Assembly: GCA_903813345.2 (NCBI GenBank)
Contig: CAIIXF020000011.1
Span: 32,480,166 to 32,544,165, forward strand
Origin: Owenia fusiformis
Taxonomy: Eukaryota > Annelida > Polychaeta > Sabellida > Oweniidae
DNA: 64,000 bases
Reading direction: 5' to 3'
The notes below the pieces were generated by a model. That model made no database searches and was not told the DNA's origin. It was given only the letters and a program-made list of their open reading frames with translations. The stretch's first letter is position 1. Each line of letters opens with the position of its first letter. Below are positions 32,716 to 44,329 of this stretch, piece after piece. The translations under genes were made by a program, and so were the position numbers.

Positions 32716-35700
32716 TTATCCAAGAAATGCATGTAGCTGTGTATCTCCATATCCAATATCTTTCAGAAGCCTGGAAATAATAAAGTAATCAACCACTAAA
32801 AACACTTTAAATCTGTTGAACTATCATTTAACAAATATTATACAGAACTATACATGGGCAGGTAGTGTAAAGCATGTTAATGTCCTCTTGTACTAACTAA
32901 CTATAACTATATTTTAAAGCAAATACAAAACAAGGCATTAACATGTAAAATGTCACCACATGCCATTTGTTACGCACACTCCAGCTCCAAATGCTGAATG
33001 CACTACACTGTCCAAATGCCGAACACTGTCCATAAAAGAGACTATATCACCACTTGTGGTGGTGACAAAATTGTATTTGTATATGCTATATATGAACTTA
33101 GAAATGTATGTAATTTAATCTATTAAGCCTATACAATATTTTATATATTCATGTACATTAAAAACGTTTGTAGATCAAAAAGGTGTTCTGCTTATGGAGG
33201 TGTTCCACTAACAGAGGTTCTTTTTATATTAAGTTAATGGATAACAGAACTTGGAAAAGTGTTCAACTTTTACAGTATCATATATATCATAGTTGTCATA
33301 CCTAATAGTCTGATTGGTGAAAGCAATTGGGCCACACACACATACGAGTGTGTTGTTAATATTTTGCTGGGATGTACATTGCTTCAATAAGTCCAGACTG
33401 ACTCGTCCTGTTAATCCAGACCAGTCAGAACCAGCCTGAGAAAGTACATGAGACACTGCAAATCTGTAGAAGAAAAAGGGGGAAAAATTACAAACAGTAA
33501 AAGCTATTGAACAATGCCAATATGTACTAGATAGTAAGTATTTTGCTGAATGGAGTCAAACTGGAAATTTTTGAAAAATTTCAAATTTACAGATTGGATC
33601 AGATGAGGTCTCTAAAGTTATGAACCTAATGAATGGTGCCCTTTATTTTATTTTGTTGTCAAACCTGTTTACACTTTGAGACATATTACTGAAAATCATT
33701 GAAACCATAATTTAACAAATCAATTTGATAGGCAATTGGACACTGATATTTGCATCTACATTCTTCGAAAACTTACGCCTTGACTTTTCAACATTTTAAA
33801 GAAAAGCTTGTAGACTTCAGCATTCCGAAGTTGACATTTTTGAGCATTAATTGAAAACTGACCTTTCATTAGCAGCTTCTAGTTCATTCAGTTGTTCATG
33901 CCATAGAATATCCTTTTCTGTTTTGTTGAAAAACATCAACTTTGTATCTCTGAAAAAGATTGGAGCATACAAAATATTAACATACCTATGTCATATTCTA
34001 CAACTATTTAAATTATGTGAAAGTTTGTATAGATCTTGATATTCAAGTTTACTTACAAGTTTACTGTTTACTACCCAAAGTGGAAAACTTTGTCACACAA
34101 AGAAATTAACATCAAGGATTAAAAGTTTGTAAAGGCAAATCTCTGAGCTACTTTATATCAGATAATAATTTCATAAACGATAACTTACTTGATTGACTTG
34201 TGTTTATTTGAGACAGTTTTGTTGATAAGTTTTATCATTGGCGTAAAGCCTGTTCCCGCAGCTAGTAGCACCAGATTGGTAAAACTATCTAATTTCTTTT
34301 CTAAAAAGTTCCCATCGCTGTTACTAATTTCTAGAGTGTCCCCTGCAATGGATAGTATCATACATTCAATGATTTACAGTACATTTATATTAATATTGTT
34401 AGAATTCAAAGTTATGTTATTCCCTATATTGAGGACCATAATTTCCTGAATTCTCACAAAAGGATAGGTATCGATATGGAGAACTGAATTCAACAATGTT
34501 TTTCTCTTAAACCAATCATTGAAAACATTCTGTAAAAAAACATGGTATTTTATGTAATGTTGACTGATTGACAACAATTTAATGCGAAAATTATTTAGAA
34601 ATATTTTATGTAACTGTTTTTGATAACATTTTTTGTTTTTTTAGTGGAACTGTTTTTGCTCCATTCTACCAATTCTTGAAAATGAAATAAAATGTCTTTC
34701 CGAACCTTGTTGGAACAAAATAGCATATACAACATGTTTTTAGACCTCTCAATATTAAAGTTATACAAAGGAATTTTCGGTTGATTTGAAAAAAGTATTC
34801 AAAAAATTAAAACAAAATCCCCTAAAATAGATAAAAACCAAGAAAAACCTTTTGTGTCATTAACAAGATACTTTGTACAATTACAATATTGAGAGACCTA
34901 AACATGTTGTGTTTATGTCGTTTTGTTCCAATGAGGTTCGGAAAGATGTTTCATTTCACTCTGGAAACATGATACCAAGAACAAAACAAGTGTTCGATGT
35001 GTTGTTTTAAACAATATAGATAACAGTATGCATATCTATTTCAAATTATATTGTTACCATTTAAAAGATGGCCATTAAATTGACAATTTGTAAGATTTTC
35101 AGAAATTTTTCATGACTGGTTTAAGAGAAACGTGTGTTCAAAAAGTTTGCCATATCGATACCCATTCTTTATCAAGATAGAGAAAGGTATATTTTGCTTT
35201 CTCATGCTCTCAGATACCCATGATCTATGAGCTTGACATACTTCCATTGTACAATTAACTGCCCAGCTTCAGTTGTTACAACTCTTAATGAAACTGGCAT
35301 GAGAATGGTATTTGTCAATTCTGAAAGTTATGTGCTAACAAGTGTAAAGGTGGAGTGTTATGAAATACACACCTATATTTAAATTTCCTATGTGAGGTGT
35401 CATGGCACCATCCAGGTACACTTTCACCATGAGGTAGAACACCCTCCCCTCTAGCAAACGAGTATCTTGCTCTGTGGACACCAGAGATGGTAGAACAACA
35501 GTGTAACTCCGAACTACCTCAGTACCTACAATTAACAAAGAGTAAAGCCATGATAAGTAGTAATAGGTAATGATTGTTTAGCATTAAAGCTGAAACAGAC
35601 AATAAAATACACTGAACTCGATACCATAAATTCAAATCTGTTTCTGGACCAAATCAATAAAGATTTGAGTTTGGGCCTTTAAGTATCTAGAAACCATTGT

Positions 35701-38700
35701 TTTGAAAAAATATTTGATAGGTAATCATCCATAAGAGTAAATGTATGTACTTTATTCATTTGGATAAGCAGAGAGAGTTGTAAAGCAATACCTTGGATAT
35801 TCCGTCTTATATAAACATGGTGCCCTACAGGCACACACATTCTACAGCCCTGGGGCAACTGGAAGCCAAGTAACAGCGTATCGTGACTAACGTCACATCT
35901 TTCGATGAGTTCACAAGATCTGTAGTTTCGCTCTAAAACAATACAATACAAGGAATTTAAGAGCAAAAGTATAATTTAAACAAAGTACTTGTCTTTGCAT
36001 TCATCAAACCACTGAATTGTCCCTCTAATATTCATTCACAAAATATGGTATTAAAGTATAAACTGGACCTAAATATTCTTATATGTTGTAAATATTGCAA
36101 TTGTTGCATAGCAATGGTAGACATCCCTTGTGTAAATCTTCTTTCATTTTGGGCCTAAAATTAACTTTAATAAAGTCATCTTATTTTCAGTAATAAGCCT
36201 ACTTTTTGGAAAAATTGGCCTTCTTTAGAATGATTCTAATAAATAAAGAATAATTTTCAAAATAATTTTTTACAGGAAATTTTGGGGCGCACCCTCGTCA
36301 GATTCCAAGTCTGTTCTTGCATAGTCATCACAAATATGATAAATTTTTGGAAAAGCATCACCTTATTCATTGGACACTTACTTTTTTCTACTGACTTGAC
36401 TAAAGACTGGTGTTGCATTAGTGGTCTACCCAATGTGGGCCAATGGATCCCTTGTTCAGATTTTCTTAGGATCAGCTGGCATTTACCATTTGGATAAGTT
36501 TTAACTGAAATATATCAAACAATTAACAAACGCGACATGAGATAATCAGCTGAATTTCAGAGATTTCAATTTTCATTAATAAAGCAATTGCATGTTATGT
36601 TCAAATGTAGTTAACTGCCATAGAACAAAAATTGACTTATTTAAACTATTAAAATTGAATTGTAATTGTTGAGACCCCAAAACAAATAGATAAATTCCAC
36701 CTACCTTTATATTCATATTCCAGTTTGTTCTCTAAATCTGGAAATAAAAAAATAATTGAATGAAAACAAAACAAACACTTGTCACTCAAAAAAAACATTT
36801 CAAAATTTGCATTGTAAAGATTTAATTATCATTGAATCAAAAGTTATAAACAAAGCATAAACAAACATGCAAAATGTCACAACCTGCCATTTGTTACAGA
36901 AACCAAATGCCAAACTCCCAACTCCAACCATTGAAAAACATCCACAAAAAAAGTTAGAAACTAATAACAATATGTAGTGTGTAACATTAAAGGGATCAGA
37001 TGTCCTTAAAAGAAACAACAGACCACCTACCTAAGTGTATGGTGAATATGAGATCTAAGAGGGTCATGGTGACCAGGAACTCTGAGCCTGAGTAGTCAAT
37101 GATGACATCTTCATGCTGTATAGAGGGATGCTTCGTATATACCTCAATGTGTATCTCGGAGTCAGTCTGCAGCCAGTCATACCTAAATAATAAAACAGAA
37201 TTAACAAGGCATTAACATGCAAAATGTCACCACCTGTTGTTTGTTACAAGCACCAACCGCCGAACACTTACTGCCAAACATCAACCACCGATCGCTGCCA
37301 CAAAAAAGTTGGAGACTATAATGATAGGTCACCATCACTAGGGACTCATAAAAACGTGGCATTTACTTCAGCCTATCATCTTGGAATTGATTACAATGTT
37401 ATTTATTTGTCATATTCACTGAATAAATGCTACAGATAGCTTACCTAGGTTTGGTGGGGGTCTCAGCCTCTGTAGCCTTTCTTACATTTTGTGGAACTGG
37501 AGGTGCTAGACCTGAAATACAAAACAATACACATTTAGAATACAAAGCAATACATACTTATAATACAAAGCAATACACATTTAGAATTAAAAAGCAATAC
37601 ATATTTAGAAATACAAAGTGATATATATTTATAATACAAAGCAATACATATTTAGAATATAAAGCAATACACATTTAGAATACAAAGCAATACACATTTA
37701 GAATACAGAGCAATACATATTTAGAATACAAAGCAATACAGATTTAGAACACACAGTGATAATCATTTAAAATACAAAGCAATACATATTTAGAATGGAA
37801 AGCAATACAGATTTTGAACATTAGAATGTAAAATAATACACATTGTTAGTTTACACATACATACTTATAATCAAAACCTAAACTACTAACTTTTTTTTTC
37901 ATCAAGAGATTTTATTGCCATTAATCATTAAAAGTACATATCATACATGAGGGACCCAATCGCCAGTGGCATTATAGGTGTCCCTCAATGTAGTAATTAC
38001 AATTTGTAAACATGGTTTTAATACACAATTATATATTAGAAAAAAATAGAAAAGAAAGCATCTGCATTTTAATTGGAGTGTGGGGGGGGGGCTGCTGCCT
38101 CTGCCTATAGGGTCCTGGAAACAAAGATATAGTAGTATGAGTAGGGAAAAGAGGTTCACGCCATAGTCTCCCATGGCTAAATGGCTGATCTGTACTTTCT
38201 ATGTGGCACAAAGAAGACTTCATGGTGCTACAGTATAATATAAGAAAATGAAACAAGGGGAGAAAAGCAGTAGAGATAAGGAGTGGTAGGGCTGAGAACA
38301 AAAGTAGACCAGCTTCCAACTACATGTAACTATGCATGCTCAATAAGATATAGGCTCACCACTGATAAAAGATTGTCAATTTGTTCCTGAGTAAGTGAAG
38401 GGTGAGCAAATAAGTAAAGATTTATTTTGTCCATTTGGGTCCTAAACTGAGATTGGTTTCCAGTGATTAGTTCAATATCTCTATTAAATTTAAGAATTTG
38501 TTCAGTTTTCAATGGGCATTTAAAAAACAAATGGCGGAAAGTCTCAGGGGCTCCGCATTCGCAGTTTGGAGAGTCAACAGTTGTCCAGTTGTGGGCCTTG
38601 AGTTGTGATTTGAGAATGAGATCTGATCTGGCACGATTTAGAAAAATTTCTTGTTTCCTTGAGAGTTTTAAGGTCATTGTTGAGATTGTGCCTTGGAAGA

Positions 38701-41700
38701 GTAATTTTTTCAAGTTGTACTTGAATGATGCTATACTTGGTAATGATTTAAGCTCTCTTGGAATTTTATTCCATATATTCATCATATTATAAACAGGTGA
38801 TTTCCTTGGCATTGTGATTGGTATACTATAGTCCAGTGTACCTCGCAACATTCTATTGTTTATCTTTTTAAAAGGATGAAATATGTCGCTAATGTATGAT
38901 GGAGTATTTTGATTAAATATATTATACATTTGCTTTTTGAAATGAAAAATTCTTCTTTCATTTAGACTTGACCAGTTTAGCAAATCAAGGACTTTCTTTG
39001 CATTAGATCCTGGTAAGCAACCAGAGACAATCAATGAAGCTTGGTATTGGAGCTTGTCCAGTCTCTTTAGATTGGCCTGTGTTGCACAGTGATAGAGTAT
39101 GTCACAGTAATCAAAAAGTGATTGGATATAAGAATTGTACATGATGTTGAGCTGTTTTGATTTAAGTTTGCTTTTGAGTGGTTTCATTGGATTTAGAGCT
39201 TTTTGAATTTTGTCAACAAGATAGTTTATATGTTCAGAGCCGCTGAGTTTACTGTCAAAGTAGAAGCCTAGATGTTTATGCTGATTATGCCTAGATATTG
39301 GCTGATCATTCAAAAAGACTTGTTCATAATTATGGGTGTTTTTCTTAGAAAAAATGACTTCTTTACTTTTTTCAGGTTTGAAATCTAACTTCCAGGATTT
39401 AGACCACTGTTCAATGGTCTTCAGGTCATTTTGTAGCAGTTGATGAGATTCTCTATCATTTGGAGTACATGGGACAAAAATAGATGTATCGTCAGCGTAA
39501 ATAAAACATTTTGAGGTCAGGTTGTAAACTACTAACTCACCATTTAGGTTACCTGCCAAGGAGGGAGGGGACTTTTTAACACCTGAAATAGAGTTCATGG
39601 TAAATTCAATTGCATTATATTGAACTTATGTAAAATTGAAGTTGAATTTATTAATTGATAATTTAAGGTTCAATAATTAATTCCATCTTCTTATATTATT
39701 AACAGTTGGATACATTGACCCAATAAAGCATATCACTTAAAGGACAATTCTCGGTTTGGAGAACAGTCTCCTGGGTTAATAATTTTTTTCATGAAAAATA
39801 TAGAAATATTACCCAAATTAAACTATGAATATTCAAAAGAGGACATTTAAATCTACAAGATGTAAAAATAACAAATTGGTCTGAAGCAGGGATAACGCTC
39901 AATTAGACCGATTCAATAAAATACAAGTCTCGATTTTGGGAAAGAAGTTCATCAGTGTACTGCGCTAATATTTTTTTGCGAAAAATCTAGAAATATTACC
40001 CAAATTAAATTTTAACTATTCAAAAGAGGACATTCAAATCTATATTATGTAAAAAATCAAATTTGTCCGAAGCAGGGATAATGCTCATTTAGATTGATGA
40101 ACTTCGTTCTCCAAACCGAGAATCGTCCTTTGAAGCATTTCTTGTAGCTGTGTTTATTTAAATGTGTGATTTCTAACCCTGGTCAACTCACTCTATTTAA
40201 TCAAATGAACTCACTTTTAACAGGTCTGGTCTCCTGTAGTTTTCCAATGAGGCAAGGGGCAAGCATAGATTCTATATTCACCCAGCGATGAATCTGAAAA
40301 AAAATTACACTACAGTAAAACTTAGAGACTGGACATATTGAGCAAATGAGAAGGTTTGAAACTGTTCCCACTTTGATAAATAGCATGCTTCAATGGATAC
40401 ATTGTTGATTTATTCAATAGAAACAAACTACCTTTGTAACCACATTGATTAACCAAGGCAAATAATACTCGAATTTCAATTCATGAAAAATAGATGTCAT
40501 GTGAGTCTTAACCTCTCCAAATAAGATTCAGATGGGTCTGCTGTTAAATGATCTATTCTGATATTGCTCTATCAACCATCTGTACATCCTTCATTCAAAG
40601 GGCTTCATTTATTTTTTTAATTCGGAAAGAAGTGAAATACACTTGGATGAGAAATGCATTGTATACACTTTACTGTTGGTTGATCTGAGTAGTTTGTTCT
40701 AAATTGAGTCTAGTTGAGTGTATGATTATTGATTAAATGAGTTGATTGTTGACTGATTTTAAATTGAGTTATGGGACTCTGATAGCCCATGATTCATCTG
40801 ATTTGATTGGTCTAATTGATTTAATATTTTATGAAGTTTGTCTATTTATATAATACAAATAAAATATTACCTCATCAAATAATCTGGTAGCATCTATTCC
40901 AGCTCCACGCATCAATTCATCTAATCCCCCTGGGTGGAACTCCATATATGGTGTTACATTATAAACACGTCCTGTAAATCATATACATGTAATTAGATTA
41001 TCAGTTCAAAAATAACTGACACACAATGTACAATGTCAAAATCAATTCAGTTCAAAATTTCAATTCTTTAAAAAATATAATATATACATTTGGAATAATG
41101 TAACATAACTGCTAAAAGGTAAGCTTGGAAGAAAAATTAAAACATCTCAAAAACACATCCTCTGAACACATAGCTAGAGGACTCATTCCTCCAGAAAATA
41201 GAAAGACGATATTCTGATATAAACTGAAATCTAAGATTATTCAATCAATGCCAAAAATCTCCATCTTGATTAGCTTTTGTTACAACATAACACATCAGCT
41301 TAAGTGGGTGTAAAATTGGAATTTTCACACTTGGATCTTTGGTTGTAATCCTGTAGTTATAGAAGAGATGTATGAATTATTACCAAGCTTCCTCTTTGAA
41401 GTTGACAAGGGTCATAATTTATGCCTGACAGATCTTTGGAAACAGAAGAATGTAATATCATTCTACCACTGCTTTATGTAAATCACTTTCCAGAAGCCAT
41501 AGATTCAAAGATGTCTTACCTCTAACACTTATCCAAGCATCATCCACTTTATTATGTTGTTTCAAATCCTCTATTGAGACCTCTTGCCTACGTACACCGC
41601 CAACACCCGTTAAATCCTTTCCACTTTTCCCTAATTTAATCCAGTCCATTAGAGACCTGCCTGGCTTCAAGGCGAACTTATTTCTACCAGATCCCGTGGC

Positions 41701-41781
41701 ATTCGATGTTCCTACCGTCAGGTTTCCGGTTCCTGCCCCTGGTAGCTGGGTAGGAACAGAAAGGCCTCCACCGGGCAACAT
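32716..41781 (-). CDS. CYB5R4: CYB5R4 (Ncb5or), cytochrome b5 reductase 4
   Basis: Soluble ER-associated NADH-dependent flavohemoprotein. Fourteen exons: 41781-41520, 40971-40871, 40293-40215, 39582-39553, 37511-37445, 37182-37031, 36737-36705, 36504-36382, 35932-35792, 35525-35373, 34342-34189, 33949-33863, 33463-33302 and 32770-32716. They total 1,599 nt = 532 aa (human ~521), with all phases matching. Start is at MLPGG; upstream codons lack an ATG in frame. After [21 protein letters not shown] comes the cytochrome b5 domain with HPGG (H100) and H123 as heme ligands. A CS/p23-like domain (about 181-275, [18 protein letters not shown]) follows, then the FAD domain with RSYT (335-338) and the NADH domain with AAGTGFTPM (408-416) and CVCGP (502-506). 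The C-terminal exon ends DTQLHAFLG. Exons 4 and 7 are microexons (30 and 33 nt). Confidence 0.93.
32931..33068 (-). repeat. ~150-bp dispersed repeat, inverted copy
   Basis: Reads on the - strand from the 'ttgtcaccaccacaagtggt' palindrome to 'catgttaatgccttg'. It lies in the last CYB5R4 intron. Confidence 0.7.
33180..33222. repeat. fragment of the CAGTAAAACCTG MITE family
   Basis: 'aggtgttctgcttatggagg' and 'tgttccactaacagaggttc' match the internal repeats of the element at 11868. The ends are lost. Confidence 0.4.
34460..35180. mobile_element. ~710-bp foldback (inverted-repeat) element in a CYB5R4 intron
   Basis: The left arm starts 'aggtatcgatatgg' and carries 'tttctcttaaacca' and later 'tctttccgaacct...gacctctcaatatt'. 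The right arm has the inverse in mirror order ('aatattgagagacctaaaca', 'aggttcggaaaga', 'tggtttaagagaaa', 'ccatatcgatacccattc'). Arms are about 300 nt. It is non-coding, between exons 10 and 11. Confidence 0.8.
36851..36985 (-). repeat. ~150-bp dispersed repeat, inverted copy
   Basis: 'acatgcaaaatgtcacaacc', 'tgccatttgttac' and 'caatatgtagtgtgt' align with the family. It lies in a CYB5R4 intron. Confidence 0.6.
37203..37345 (-). repeat. ~150-bp dispersed repeat, inverted copy
   Basis: 'aacaaggcattaacatgcaa', 'aatgtcaccacctg', 'ttggagactataatg' and 'gtcaccatcacta' align with the family. It lies immediately upstream of CYB5R4 exon 6 in the gene's reading direction. Confidence 0.65.
37516..37845. 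repeat. 23-bp minisatellite, ~14 copies
   Basis: Unit close to 'aatacaaagcaatacacatt' + 'tag', repeated with point changes and 1-nt indels. It sits directly next to CYB5R4 exon 5 (37445-37511), starting 4 nt past its acceptor. Confidence 0.85.
37891..39525 (-). mobile_element. 5'-truncated non-LTR retrotransposon (LINE) with 12-bp target-site duplication
   Basis: Insertion is bounded by identical 12-mers taaactactaac at 37879-37890 and 39526-39537. On the - strand the 3' end shows an AATAAA signal and an A9 tail (tttttttttc at 37891 on +). The 1.63-kb element starts inside the reverse transcriptase just before its YADD motif, as expected of aborted reverse transcription. It lies in CYB5R4 intron 4, in the same orientation as the gene. 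Confidence 0.92.
38330..39525 (-). CDS. reverse transcriptase C-terminal fragment of a LINE
   Basis: About 398 open codons with no stop or frameshift. The fragment begins [19 protein letters not shown], with the catalytic YADD (fingers and first palm motifs absent). The RT thumb region follows ([20 protein letters not shown], then [14 protein letters not shown] and [15 protein letters not shown]), then the C-terminal zinc-knuckle-like [16 protein letters not shown] typical of the Jockey/CR1/I group. It cannot be active without its 5' part and endonuclease. The clean frame indicates a recent insertion. The frame is continuous upstream through the TSD and intron into CYB5R4 exon 4. Confidence 0.9.
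39737..40131. mobile_element. ~395-bp MITE with AAAGGACRATTCTCGG ends, copy 2 (inverted)
   Basis: Same length and structure as 10419-10813, but reversed. It lies in CYB5R4 intron 3, just upstream of exon 4. Similarity is high along the full length, suggesting recent mobility. Confidence 0.85.
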
Positions 41782-42082
41782 TTTCCCGTTGCGATCCTCC
41801 CCCACCCCCTCCCCAGAGAGGGGAGCTTTCCGGGGACTGTCGTCAGTTTTGGACTTCCCGCAACCCAGTTTGAAGTTAATCCAAGTTCATTGTTAAAGAT
41901 GTCTAGTAATTCTAGCTATGGCAGATTCTGTCAGCTTATCCTGAAGATATACAATGAAAAATTGTTATTACATTATTGTACTCCCTGATTATCTGTGTGA
42001 ACCTCTTAAGAATTGTTATTCTATTGTTCTTTTAATCAATAAATCAATAGAAAGATGTCAACAAAGGATATTGATATTGACC

Positions 42083-44327
42083 CCTGTTACACAGGCCAGT
42101 TGAAATGCTTCGTTACGAAGCAATTTGACAAAAAGCTTTGGGCCAGTGTAACACCTCCGCCTTCGTTGGAAAAGCTTAGTTGATAACGAAGCAATTGAGT
42201 AGAAAATTCAACGAAGGTTAGCTCCCAACGAAGCTTTTTTGGCCTGTGTAACAGGTACCTTCGTTAGAAAATGCTTAGTTGGCGGTTTGCGCATGCGCGT
42301 AATAAAGAGCACATTCATCATTTTGTATTAAATGAGAGGAATCGCGAGGAGAGAACATGTTTTTAAGTACGTATTATTATAATGCTACGTTTTGATTAAA
42401 ATAATTACCTATTTGCGTCACTGATTGACGCTAACTCAAGCCCTAAACGCCACGTACAAATGTGATTTACCGTCTTTCGTAGCATTTCATTCGATTTCCT
42501 GCCTTTCCTCGCATTGATATGACAAAAAGTATTAAACTAAAAACGCAGGTTTTACCGTATATATTTTTGGAACGTTTATCTGATCTATAGAGAATAAACC
42601 TAGAATATTTAAATGTCCCTCTTTCGGAAAACTCCGTCTCAAGTGTGGAAGGGTAAACTTTTGAAATTACATAAGATATGCTTAAACTAAATAGAAAGTT
42701 GTGGCATACATGTTTAATATAATTTTTTCTTGCGCCTCGAATAATTATACCTTGAATGTAATTCTAAAGATGTTAATACCATGATACTGATACAATTGCT
42801 TCCCGGTGAACCCGGCCGGTGAATCACATCAGAGAATATAGCCGATTTGATTGGTTCGAAAATGTCTCTCTTCAGAAATCGTATTCAACTGGCTATCGCC
42901 CCATTGCAATACATGTACTTGTACTAGTCGTTCCATTATTTTATTCTTCGACGATTTTAAATTGTAATTGAATTTAAACTTCATGTTGAAATATATTGAA
43001 TTAATTACGTTTCAAAACTTCCGTATACAAATACGGTAAAACCTGCGGACAAGGAACGGTGGCCAAAATTGTTTCTTGTCGACAGATATTTGCCACAGAG
43101 AGGCTGCATGTTTTAGGCCAGCCCCAAACACTATTGATGTGTCGTAAGACGATGCTTACAACTGGTATTCAAGTTTCTTCCTATTTGCGCCATTTTCGAA
43201 TTCAACGGACGGCTGATGGATTAACATACTAATTTATGTCAAACTCACTCAAATATGCATGGAGTATTGGCGAGATGGGTAATATTCATATTAAAATGAA
43301 TTGGTCATGAAATAGTAGTTACACGCGGTCCTAACTTCGACCGTTAATTTAAATTTTTGACCTACCGGATGTTTGAAAATCAAGGATTACGAGTCTCATA
43401 CTGCACCGTTTTTCTTCAAACTTGTTCCATTCAAAGCATAACAAAAATCCCTTTCTGATGGTACATTATTCTCTGAAACAGAGTCCCTACTTCCAGCGGC
43501 ATTTTGGTCCCCAGCTGTAAGAAGGCCTTCTAACAGCTGGGGACCAAAACGCTGCTAGAACGAGGGACTTTTTACAATAAAGTAATGCACCGACAGAAAG
43601 GCAATTTTGTTTTGCTTTTAATGGTATAGCTTTGAAGAAAAACGGTGCAGTATGAGACTCGCAATCCTTGATTTTCAAGCATCTGGTAGGTCGGAAATTC
43701 AAATTAAAGATCGAAGTTAGGACCGCGTGAGTTAAACCACCAGACGATCACCGAGATATTTTAGTAATGGCTACACTATTTGAAATATAACTGAGAAGTC
43801 CATTTGGAAATTGAACGTTTTCATACGATATTACATACTAGTCGTCTGTATAAACCCCAAATCCAATTCCTCCTAGTAATTAACATAGGCCTATTTTTAT
43901 TCCATATGTTTTCCAAAGGAAATGATAGAAAATGAATATTGTAATCGTATTGACAGCTGAAATATATAAAAATCGAAATGATAGGAAAAATGTACGGACA
44001 TGTGTATGGAATGATCACATTAATCTTGTTTTATTTTCCCGAGAATTTTGAACTAGTCTTTTTCTGTGCTGACTTATTAAAATAAAGATTAAAAATTAGA
44101 TTTTTGAGTTTGATCAATGGTTTATATCAAAAGAATAAAAATATTAATCATAATAAGTGGATGGGGCAGATGAGTAATGCGCACGCGCAACGAAGCATTT
44201 TATGTGCAGTGTAACACCAAATAATTGCTTCGTTAGGGTTGGATAAAGCCAGTGTGGACACAATTTTTTCGCTAACCTTCGTTACAAAAATGCTTCGTTA
44301 GACTCAACCCAGCAGTGTAACAGGTAC
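42083..44327. mobile_element. ~2.2-kb terminal-inverted-repeat element with GCTTCGTTA motifs
   Basis: Left end 'cctgttacac' and right end 'gtgtaacagg'. Both subterminal regions are packed with 'gcttcgtta'/'taacgaagc' in both orientations over about 170 nt. No transposase frame was found. It lies upstream of CYB5R4 (300 nt from its ATG), so it may affect the promoter. Confidence 0.65.
43318..43736. repeat. ~415-bp near-perfect palindrome (foldback) nested in the 2.2-kb element
   Basis: Arms of about 190 nt mirror each other around 'gaaggccttc' (43521-43530). Pairs include 'cgcggtcctaacttcga' with 'tcgaagttaggaccgcg', 'atactgcaccgtttttcttc' with its inverse, and 'ttttggtccccagctgt' with 'acagctggggaccaaaa'. 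A transcript would form a long hairpin. Confidence 0.85.
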
Positions 44328-44329
44328 CA

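Noticed and set aside
33229-33301. Extension of CYB5R4 exon 13 to an in-frame stop ([12 protein letters not shown]...)
   Set aside because: A good donor (AG|GTATGA) at 33302/33301 joins to exon 14, giving the conserved C-terminus [17 protein letters not shown]; the read-through tail has no family match.
41696-41896. 66-codon + strand frame opposite the CYB5R4 start
   Set aside because: Antisense shadow of CYB5R4 exon 1.
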